A stretch of DNA of 42,700 nt from Thermoplasmata archaeon (GTDB taxonomy: Archaea; Thermoplasmatota; Thermoplasmata; Halarchaeoplasmatales; Halarchaeoplasmataceae): NCBI GenBank assembly GCA_003551675.1, contig PUNG01000011.1, forward strand, positions 1-42,700, read 5' to 3'. Below are positions 31,631-38,950 of this stretch, in pieces. Position 1 is the stretch's first letter. Each line of letters opens with the position of its first letter. A model generated the notes under the pieces. That model had not been told where the DNA came from. It searched no databases and was given only the letters and a program-made list of their open reading frames with translations. A program made the position numbers and the translations under genes.

Positions 31631-33907
31631 TCAATCGAACGAGTTTTTTTCTTTTTCGATCTCCTTGAGAAGCTCGTTTAACCCTTCGATAGCCTCGGTA
31701 AAGGCACCATCGTCGGTCATGGATTTTAGATATTTTAGTCTACGACTAAACGAGGTTGTTTCTCCTCCAAGCTTTCGCACGGTTTTCAAATCGGTCTTGG
31801 TCCTTTCAAGCATGGACGAAAAAAGAAAGATCTTTTGGAGATCTCTCATACCATCTCTAAGATAATTCAAACCTTCTTCTACGTCGCCGGATTCTTGAGA
31901 CTCTACACCTTTTCTCAACATCTTTTTTATATCCTCTAGATCTAATCCTGTATCCCTAGCTCTCCGAAGATTTTCACGATATATTTTCAACATCTTTCTG
32001 AATTCCTGCAGTTTTTCCCCTTCTTCACTCTTCGGTATCTCACTCAATGTTTTGGCAAGTTTTAGTGCTCTACCGTAGTCACCCTTTTTGCACAGAATAT
32101 CTATCTGTTCAAGTCTTTCGGACAGTTCTTCATCTTCTTCTGTTGATATGTGTCTTTTTTTCCTGTCGACTTCGGATATATGATCTTGAATCGACTCTAA
32201 GTCTCTTACATCCAACACAATACCGAGTGCTATATCGAGGGCCTCGTCGTACTCGCCTCTTCTTTCGTAAGAACGCAGTGTTTCAAACCTTTCTTCTATA
32301 TCTTCTGTAGATATCTGATCTATGCTTCCTAGAACATCTTGAATGTACTCTTTATCATCTTCTAATTCTCCTGGATAAGCTTCGTGTTTTCTTCTTATTT
32401 CTTCTGGTCCCGGTTCTTCGTACTCTTCCGGCTCTTCGTACTCTTCCGGCTCTTCGTACTCTTCCGGCTCTTCATGCTCTTCCGGCTCTTCATGCTCTTC
32501 CGGCTCTTCGTACTCTTCTGGTTCTTCGTACTCTTCTGGTTCTTCGTACTCTTCTGGTTCTTCGTACTCTTCTGGTTCTTCGTACTCTTCTGGTTCTTCA
32601 TACTCTACTGGTTCTTCATACTCTACTGGTTCTTCGTACTCTTCTGGTTCTTCGTACTCTTCTGGTTCTTCGTACTCTTCTGGTTCTTCGTACTCTTCCG
32701 GTTCTTCATACTCATCCGGTTCTTCATACTCTTCCGGTTCTTCAATCTCTTCCGGCTCTTCATACTCATCCGGTTCTTCATACTCTACTGGCTCTTCGTA
32801 CTCTTCTGGTTCTTCGTACTTTTCCGGTTCTTCGTACTCTTCCGGTTCTTCGTACTCTTCCAGTTCTTCGTACTCTTCTGGTTCTTCGTACTCTTCTAGT
32901 TCTTCGTACTTTTCCGGTTCTTCATACTCTTCCGGCTCTTCGTACTCTTCCGGTTCTTCGTACTCTTCCGGCTCTTCGTACTCTTCCGGTTCTTCGTACT
33001 CTTCCGGCTCTTCGTACTCTTCCGGCTCTTCGTACTCTTCCGGCTCTTCGTACTCTTCCGGCTCTTCATACTCTTCCGGTTCTTCGTACTCTTCATCCAA
33101 CCCCAGCCCCCCAAACTCATCCTCTACATCCTGTTCATCAGACTCTTCCTCCCACTCCGGCCCAACCATCTCTTTCTGCAATTTCTCAAGATCCTTTACC
33201 AAGAGATCAAGATTTTCTTCATCAAAATATTTCGCATCCTCGTCTACATGATCAGAGTCGATGGGTACTTTTTGAGATCCGCAAACAGGGCATATATCCA
33301 CATCCTCCTTCAAAGGAGTTCCGCAGATCTCACATGTGCTTTCATGCTCCTCTTCTCCTTCTTCAACAGGAGGAGAGACCTCTTCGGAAAGAGGATTTCC
33401 ACACACGGGACACTTCTCTTCAGCTTCATCAAGAGAAGTACCACACATTGAACAAGCTTGAGGTGTTTCTTTTTTTTCGTGTTCTAAAGGTGCCTCGATC
33501 TCAAGATCTTCTTCCACCTTTTCATCCAAAACTTCCTGACACTTAGGACATTTTTCCAAATTCTTACCGACAAGTAAACCACATGCACTGCACAGTTTCA
33601 AACCTCCTTGTTTGTCTTTTATCTTCTGCAAGAAGTTTACGATCCTTTCTGCCGTACTCGCACCTATACCCTCTATGGACGTCAGGTCTTCCTTACTGGC
33701 TTCCTCTAGATCTTCAACACTAGACAATCCAGATGCGATTATGTTTTCAGCTCTCACCCTACCTATCTTAGAGATCCTCATCAAATTATCTAAGACGTGT
33801 CTTTCCTCGTCGCTGATCTTCACCAAACTGTTACATATCTCACATCGATCCACATCTACCGGGTTTTTGCTGCCACATGCAGGACATTTAGGATAATCCT
33901 TTTTCAC
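31631..33907 (-). CDS. Zinc-ribbon, helix-hairpin-helix and EEYEEP-repeat scaffold protein
   Basis: A protein of 758 residues. Four CxxC...CxxC zinc ribbons lie at about residues 8-25 (CPACG...CEIC), 106-123, 152-170 and 193-211. An HhH module lies at about 42-95 (MRISKIGRVRAENIIASGLS, then LTSIEGIGASTAERI). Residues about 272-499 are some 38 copies of EEYEEP. The last 250 residues are helical and charged, with TPR-like arrays (LRSYERRGEYDEALDIALGI, then CKKGDYGRALKLAKTLSEI). Start is GTG 33907, supported by GGTGA seven bases upstream. I do not recognise a named family. It looks like a cytoplasmic scaffold with nucleic-acid or protein-binding ends. It is divergent from the degenerate IleRS gene, which also has an HhH module. 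Confidence 0.8.
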   Translation of the reverse strand: MKKDYPKCPACGSKNPVDVDRCEICNSLVKISDEERHVLDNLMRISKIGRVRAENIIASGLSSVEDLEEASKEDLTSIEGIGASTAERIVNFLQKIKDKQGGLKLCSACGLLVGKNLEKCPKCQEVLDEKVEEDLEIEAPLEHEKKETPQACSMCGTSLDEAEEKCPVCGNPLSEEVSPPVEEGEEEHESTCEICGTPLKEDVDICPVCGSQKVPIDSDHVDEDAKYFDEENLDLLVKDLEKLQKEMVGPEWEEESDEQDVEDEFGGLGLDEEYEEPEEYEEPEEYEEPEEYEEPEEYEEPEEYEEPEEYEEPEEYEEPEEYEEPEEYEEPEKYEELEEYEEPEEYEELEEYEEPEEYEEPEKYEEPEEYEEPVEYEEPDEYEEPEEIEEPEEYEEPDEYEEPEEYEEPEEYEEPEEYEEPEEYEEPVEYEEPVEYEEPEEYEEPEEYEEPEEYEEPEEYEEPEEYEEPEEHEEPEEHEEPEEYEEPEEYEEPEEYEEPGPEEIRRKHEAYPGELEDDKEYIQDVLGSIDQISTEDIEERFETLRSYERRGEYDEALDIALGIVLDVRDLESIQDHISEVDRKKRHISTEEDEELSERLEQIDILCKKGDYGRALKLAKTLSEIPKSEEGEKLQEFRKMLKIYRENLRRARDTGLDLEDIKKMLRKGVESQESGDVEEGLNYLRDGMRDLQKIFLFSSMLERTKTDLKTVRKLGGETTSFSRRLKYLKSMTDDGAFTEAIEGLNELLKEIEKEKNSFD
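32411..33092 (-). repeat. About 38 tandem 18-bp repeats encoding EEYEEP
   Basis: The repeats are in frame, each 18 bases long. Variants include EKYEEP, VEYEEP, DEYEEP, EEIEEP, EEHEEP and EEYEEL. Copies fall into blocks that use CCA or CCG for proline, which suggests expansion by copying of multi-unit blocks. Not a CRISPR: no spacers. Confidence 0.95.
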
Positions 33908-33970
33908 TTATTTCACCGAATGCAGTGTCTATTATATCTACTAAGATATATGAACTTTATGAGGTGAACG

Positions 33971-34006
33971 ATGAAAGTTCTAAATAGTAAAAAGTTATTC
34001 GCCTAA
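33971..34006 (+). other. Possible 11-residue leader ORF with a strong ribosome site
   Basis: GAGGTGA (33961-33967) is followed three bases later by ATG and the peptide MKVLNSKKLFA, then TAA. It lies in the 149-base divergent gap upstream of the IleRS-like gene. A TATA-like AGATATATG (33941-33949) is close; ATTATATCT (33929-33937) is better spaced. Coding is unproven. Confidence 0.25.
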
Positions 34007-34015
34007 TCGAAAGGA

Positions 34016-34030
34016 AATTAATTTAATATA
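34016..34030 (+). promoter_or_regulatory. TATA-like element before the IleRS-like gene
   Basis: AATTAATTTAATATA lies about 30 bases before ATG 34057. A GGGGATGA at 34043-34050 is well placed as a ribosome site if transcription begins slightly upstream. Confidence 0.45.
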
Positions 34031-34056
34031 GGAGCGCAATAAGGGGATGAGATAAA

Positions 34057-37000
34057 ATGGGTAATATTCCAAACTTAAAACCTCTGGAGCTAGAAAAGAG
34101 GGTTCAAGAAAGATTGGATTCAGAAGATATCAACAGTAAGGTAAAGGAGCTAAGAAAAGGTGGCAGAAATCATTACACGGTGTACCCGCCTTTATCGGTA
34201 AAAGATGACTTTAACTGGGATGATCTTTATAAGATGTTTTTATACGACGTCTGGAACCGATTCAAAAGTATGGAATCCTTCAATGTGAGAAACGGACTCG
34301 GTTATGATCCTTACAACTTGAGAGTAGAACGATCAGTTCTAGAAGAACTAGAAGACGAGCAGAAGGTTTTAGGAGGGCTACCAGAGGAAAAATGGGACGA
34401 TATCATAGAAAAAATGGATAAAAAGTCCGATGAATTCAAAGAGGAGATGATGGAACAACTCCAAGCCCTCGGCCTATGGAGGAATCTAGAATTTGAATAC
34501 GATACTCGAACAGGGTCTTTCATGGACTCCGTATGGTGGACCATCAAAGAACTGATGGACAAGGGTCTACTCATCAAAGAAGAAAAACCTGTCACTTGGT
34601 GTCCAAGGTGTAAATCGTCCATGGCTAATACGGAGATCCTAAAAAAAGAGCATACGAAAGAAAAAGCCCTCTTAAAGGTACCGACATCTGGCAAAAAAGA
34701 AAGGTATTTTTTGGTGGAAATTGAAAATCCCTGGATGCTGCCTTCGGGCATGAGCATCGCTGCACATCCGTCCTGGACGTACTCAGTTGTAAAATACGTT
34801 CCAAAGGATGGGAAAACCACTCAGCTCCTGATCAAGGAGGATAAAGTAGAGGAGATGATGGAAAGAGGTGGGATCAAAAAATATGAGATACTGAACGAGG
34901 TGGAAGGTGAAAAGCTGGACGGCTTAAAATTCAAATATCCTCTCCACGATAAGATCAGTTCTCACACGAAACAAGAAGGAAAATACATACATAAGATCGT
35001 GTGTTCTGAAAAAATAGATGAAGAGGGAACCGGATTGGTCTTGCTAACACCACCTCACAACGAAAAACACTGGAAGATCGCAAAAAAAGAGGGTTTGAGT
35101 ACATATAACCCCATAGGAAAACATGGCCATTTCAACTCGGGAGTAAGATACAACAAATATTCTGGACTCTCTGCATCTCAAACAGACCAGATCATATTAG
35201 ATGACCTAGAATCGAAAGATCTGTTGCTCTCAAGAAAAAAAGAAAAAAAAGAGGTGAAATTCTGTGCCGCTTGTCTTAATAAAGTGGTAAAGATACCTCA
35301 TAGAGAATGGTTCTTCGACGTGTCTAAAAAGGAGGATTCGATCAAAAACATACTAGACGATATGAACTTCATCCCTCCTGAAGAAGACGTGATATTGAGA
35401 AATTGGATAGTTACACGAGACAAAAGATGGGGCATATCATTCCCTCATTGGAGATGTAGATGTGGAAACTCTTTCGTTCCTTCCAAACGTTCCGATTTGG
35501 CAGAGATCTCGGACTATGACGGAAAAAGCTCAACCACTCCCAACGTGATATCGCAGGTCGATTTAGAATGTCCAAAGTGCGGAGATCTCATGGAATGGGA
35601 AGGTAAGATATTGAATCCTATCTTTATACAGGCCTGCTCGCCTTGGGCACAGTTGGGCTACCCACACGATGAAAGCGAATACAAATCATGGTGGCCTGGA
35701 GACATATTCATAAGTAAAAATGCAAAAAGAGACGATCTGTTCACCGCAACGGTCACACTTTCGTCAGCTCTTTTGGGAGAGAATTGTGTTAAAAAGATGT
35801 TGATGCAGGGTCCGGTGGTAAGCGAAATCGATTACAAAGACGTAAAGGGCCTGGCAAACAAACAAGGCTACGACTCTCTGAGGTTATACATGTTGTCGGA
35901 AAACCATCCATGGGAAACCCATAGGATAAAAGGAGACGATCTACAATATCCTCATCCTCTGGTCAGAGTGTTATGGAATTTGAACGATTTCCTGATCGAA
36001 CAGATCGAAAAGTATGATATCGAACCCGGCGAGACCACTCTAGAATCCGTGAAAGAAAACATGGACATCAAAGACGAGTGGCTTTTATCTTGCATAGAAT
36101 CCACCAAAAGAGAGGTTAAAGAGCACTACGAAGATGGAAGGTACGACAAGGTCATAAGATCTTTTAATACACTAGCCATAGAAAATATGGCTCAATGGTA
36201 CTTCAGTCAAGCGAAGAAAAGGATAGATGAAAGCGAAGACGAAGAAGTCGTTAAATCCATGCTCAAGGTCATCTACGACGGTGTGCTCTCCGTGACCAAT
36301 TTGCTGGTACCTATAGCACCCTTCATCTCCGAAGGCATATATCAAGACCTAAATGGAAAAATGGATTCGGTGTTCATGTGTGATTGGCCCGATGTCAACG
36401 AGTTGATACAAGATCAGGACCTAGAAAAAGAGATGGACGAAGTAAAGGATATAGTCCATGAGATAATCCTAGCCAAACAAAAAAACGGAGTGCCTGAAAA
36501 ATGGCCCTTGAAAGAGATCATATACAAAAGTAAAAACAATATCTCACTAGAGCTCGTAGAAAAATATGAAGATATCATCAAAGAGAAGGCAAGAGTGAAA
36601 GATATCGATATTTTAGGACCCGAGAGGGAATGGGAAAAGATGATCCTAGAGGTACATCCAAACGAGGACGCCATCGGCCAGTCGTATAAAGAATGGAAAA
36701 GCAGGATCGCTACAATGCTAAGACGAAGACCACCTGAGGATATCAGAGAAGGTATAGAAAAAGACGAGTACACCATCGGTTTACAAGGACAGATGATAGA
36801 AATAAAGCCGGAGATGGTGAAGTTCAAGGCAAAGCTACCTGAAGGTTTCCACGAGATAAAAATGGATGAACAGGACATCTACGTAGACCTTAACATCTAT
36901 GATGAGATCTGGGATGAAGTAATGGCCGAAGAAACCATGTTGAGATTGAAAAGTATGCGCTCTGATTTTGATCTTGAAGAAGAGGATGAAATAGAAGTTT

Positions 37001-37983
37001 ACATAGAAACATCTGATGAGATGAGCAGCGCCTTGAATGATCACAGAGATATAATGATCCAAGGTGCTAATGTGAAGGAGCTCAGCATCAATAAAAATAT
37101 CCCTGATGAAATCGACTACATCTATGAATGGGAGATAAACGGAGAATATGTGGAGATCGGTTTAGTACCTCTTTACAAGAAAAAGACGATAGAGTCTTTT
37201 AAGAAAATACCCGATGTGGGTGAAAAGATCGCTGAGAAGCTTTATGAAAAGGGTTTCACATCGGTAAAGTTATTGGCTGACGCCTCGGCCTCGGAGATAT
37301 CTAAAGTCAACGGGGTGAAGAGGGGACTCGCTAGGAATATGATAAACTCTATCAAAAAGATAGAAGAGGGTGAAGAATTAAAAGAGGAAACCGAGGTTGA
37401 AAAAACTGAAACGGAGATATTCGAAGAGGAAACAGAGATCGAAGATGAAATGGAAAGAGAACCTCATGCTCCTGAGACTGACCTTAGTGTAGAAGACAAA
37501 GAAAAAAAGATGCTGCCTGAAGGCATCTCTAAGAGTTCGACATATCTGATAAATCAAAGGGATTCGGACGAATCGTCGTCTTTTGAGCTGTTTAAAGATA
37601 TATTGGATACGGACATGGAAGGACTCTGTGTTACCAGAGATTATCCTGACAAGATCAGAGAAAAATACGGTCTTAAAAACGTAGAGATAATCTGGCTTTC
37701 CAATGTGGATAGAGAGGACGTTATAAGACCGAAAAGCCTTGAAAAATTCAGTTTGAGCATAGAGAATTTCTTGGCGAGAAAAAAGGGAGTCATACTACTC
37801 AACGGACTCGAATACCTGATCACCAACAACGAGTTCAGGACGGTTTTACATCTTATACAGTCCATAAAAGATCAGGTCGCCATCAACGAATCGATACTGC
37901 TGATACCTGTGAACCCCACAACTTTAGCGGACAATCAGATGGATCTTTTATCAGGAGAAGTGGACGAGTTAATAAAACCATAA
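34057..37983 (+). CDS. Catalytically degenerate isoleucyl-tRNA synthetase paralog fused to HhH and DUF835-like domains
   Basis: A protein of 1308 residues. Residues 1-1040 follow IleRS in order. The zinc knuckle is TWCPRCKSSMANTE (181-194). The editing insertion holds ENPWMLPSGMSIAAHPSWTY (223-242) and GTGLVLLTPPHNEKHW (324-339). HREWFF and NWIVTRDKRWGISFPHW lie at about 415-465, SPWAQLGYPHDE at 528-539, and a full anticodon-binding domain at about 640-830. Catalytic motifs are lost: HIGH is FNWD (52-55), GWDxHGLPVE is GYDPYNLRVE (82-91), DQTRGWF is AKRDDLF and KMSKS is KDVKG (594-598). In the editing site, DD is replaced by KH (337-338). HhH (about 1047-1105), an acidic linker, and a DUF835-like domain (about 1155-1300) follow. 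Charging activity is unlikely; RNA binding or regulation is inference. panE follows by 25 bases. Confidence 0.82.
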   Translation: MGNIPNLKPLELEKRVQERLDSEDINSKVKELRKGGRNHYTVYPPLSVKDDFNWDDLYKMFLYDVWNRFKSMESFNVRNGLGYDPYNLRVERSVLEELEDEQKVLGGLPEEKWDDIIEKMDKKSDEFKEEMMEQLQALGLWRNLEFEYDTRTGSFMDSVWWTIKELMDKGLLIKEEKPVTWCPRCKSSMANTEILKKEHTKEKALLKVPTSGKKERYFLVEIENPWMLPSGMSIAAHPSWTYSVVKYVPKDGKTTQLLIKEDKVEEMMERGGIKKYEILNEVEGEKLDGLKFKYPLHDKISSHTKQEGKYIHKIVCSEKIDEEGTGLVLLTPPHNEKHWKIAKKEGLSTYNPIGKHGHFNSGVRYNKYSGLSASQTDQIILDDLESKDLLLSRKKEKKEVKFCAACLNKVVKIPHREWFFDVSKKEDSIKNILDDMNFIPPEEDVILRNWIVTRDKRWGISFPHWRCRCGNSFVPSKRSDLAEISDYDGKSSTTPNVISQVDLECPKCGDLMEWEGKILNPIFIQACSPWAQLGYPHDESEYKSWWPGDIFISKNAKRDDLFTATVTLSSALLGENCVKKMLMQGPVVSEIDYKDVKGLANKQGYDSLRLYMLSENHPWETHRIKGDDLQYPHPLVRVLWNLNDFLIEQIEKYDIEPGETTLESVKENMDIKDEWLLSCIESTKREVKEHYEDGRYDKVIRSFNTLAIENMAQWYFSQAKKRIDESEDEEVVKSMLKVIYDGVLSVTNLLVPIAPFISEGIYQDLNGKMDSVFMCDWPDVNELIQDQDLEKEMDEVKDIVHEIILAKQKNGVPEKWPLKEIIYKSKNNISLELVEKYEDIIKEKARVKDIDILGPEREWEKMILEVHPNEDAIGQSYKEWKSRIATMLRRRPPEDIREGIEKDEYTIGLQGQMIEIKPEMVKFKAKLPEGFHEIKMDEQDIYVDLNIYDEIWDEVMAEETMLRLKSMRSDFDLEEEDEIEVYIETSDEMSSALNDHRDIMIQGANVKELSINKNIPDEIDYIYEWEINGEYVEIGLVPLYKKKTIESFKKIPDVGEKIAEKLYEKGFTSVKLLADASASEISKVNGVKRGLARNMINSIKKIEEGEELKEETEVEKTETEIFEEETEIEDEMEREPHAPETDLSVEDKEKKMLPEGISKSSTYLINQRDSDESSSFELFKDILDTDMEGLCVTRDYPDKIREKYGLKNVEIIWLSNVDREDVIRPKSLEKFSLSIENFLARKKGVILLNGLEYLITNNEFRTVLHLIQSIKDQVAINESILLIPVNPTTLADNQMDLLSGEVDELIKP

Positions 37984-38008
37984 AGTTATAGAAAGTGGTG
38001 TTGTACCC

Positions 38009-38896
38009 ATGAAGATCGGTATCATAGGACCTGGGGCCATGGGAACCTTTCTTGCAGGTGTTTTAGGTAAACATAACCAGATCACCTTGGTGGGTCGACA
38101 AGGATTAGATATAGAGAGAGTTGAAATAGTCGGTGAAACGGAACTGATTTCAGAGATCGATTTTACCACGGATGTTAGTGAGTTATCCGATACCGAGTTG
38201 ATCGTGATCTGCACCAAGGCTTTCGATACCGAAGTTGCTGTCAAGGGTTTGATAGACCACTTACCCAGTGAATGTAAGTTACTTTCGTTACAGAACGGTT
38301 TGAAAAATGAGGAGATCATAGCAAAATATATCGGTGAAGAAAGGACCATCGGAGGTATAACTAGTCATGGAGTGACTTACCTTGGTACAGGAAAAGTCAA
38401 GCACGCAGGAAAAGGAGAAACCGTGATAGGCGGATATCCAAACAGGCATGATGAAAAAGAGATAGCCGAGGTTTTTGATAAAGCAGGTATAAAGACCGAG
38501 CTGAGCGATAACATAATAGGACACATCTGGAAAAAAGTGATAGTGAATGTAGGTATAAATCCCATCACTGCGCTTTTAGGAGTAAAAAACGGGTTTTTGC
38601 TAGAGGATGAATATCTTCATTGCTTGGTAGAAGAAGTTGTAGACGAAGCGACTGAAGTAGCCAAAGGATACACCGAGCTGCCGGTGGAAGACACCTTCGA
38701 GGAAACGAAAAGAGTGGCTAAAACTACGCAAGATAATAGATCTAGCATGCTCCAGGACATTGATAACAAAAGAAGGACAGAGATAGACCAGATCACCGGA
38801 GCTGTCGTGGAGAAAGGAGAAGAAAGTGGTGTCTCAGTAAATGTCAATAGGACTCTACATGGGCTGGTCAAAGGTCTAGAACGTAGTTATCTTTAG
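38009..38896 (+). CDS. panE: 2-dehydropantoate 2-reductase (ketopantoate reductase)
   Basis: Reduces ketopantoate to pantoate with NADPH in CoA synthesis. It has 295 residues, normal length. MKIGIIGPGAMGTFLAGVLG binds the cofactor. CTKAFDTEVAVKGL and LSLQNGLKNEEIIAKYIGEE follow; KKVIVNVGINPITALLGVKN carries the catalytic Lys and substrate-binding Asn. SSMLQDIDNKRRTEIDQITG is the C-terminal signature, with the conserved Glu-Ile-Asp. GGTG lies eight bases before ATG 38009. Its 25-base distance from the IleRS-like gene suggests one transcript. Confidence 0.92.
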   Translation: MKIGIIGPGAMGTFLAGVLGKHNQITLVGRQGLDIERVEIVGETELISEIDFTTDVSELSDTELIVICTKAFDTEVAVKGLIDHLPSECKLLSLQNGLKNEEIIAKYIGEERTIGGITSHGVTYLGTGKVKHAGKGETVIGGYPNRHDEKEIAEVFDKAGIKTELSDNIIGHIWKKVIVNVGINPITALLGVKNGFLLEDEYLHCLVEEVVDEATEVAKGYTELPVEDTFEETKRVAKTTQDNRSSMLQDIDNKRRTEIDQITGAVVEKGEESGVSVNVNRTLHGLVKGLERSYL

Positions 38897-38950
38897 TCAA
38901 AAACTGTATTAAAAAAGTGAAAGAAGGGTTTTTGGTGGTCTGTAGAATAG
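38897..38950. terminator. Convergent intergenic region with T-tracts on both strands
   Basis: Between panE (plus) and the surface protein gene (minus), the plus strand has GGGTTTTTGG and the minus strand has CACTTTTTTAATAC. Both are suited to archaeal T-tract termination. Confidence 0.35.

Noticed and set aside
32384-32899. A long plus-strand ORF of repeated FVLFWF-type hydrophobic residues
   Set aside because: It is the antisense reading of the EEYEEP repeats; any frame of an 18-base repeat without stops stays open.
32411-33092. Regular repeats as a possible CRISPR array
   Set aside because: The units are contiguous 18-mers without spacers and stay in one reading frame.
32395-33120. Two minus-strand ORFs of KSTKNRKS-type basic repeats
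   Set aside because: They are an alternate frame of the same repeat tract. The EEYEEP frame joins zinc ribbons and a helical domain, so it is the real one.
34057-37983. Annotation as a functional isoleucyl-tRNA synthetase
   Set aside because: Scaffold similarity alone would suggest it, but the HIGH motif, neighbouring active-site blocks and editing Asp are replaced and KMSKS is degenerate.
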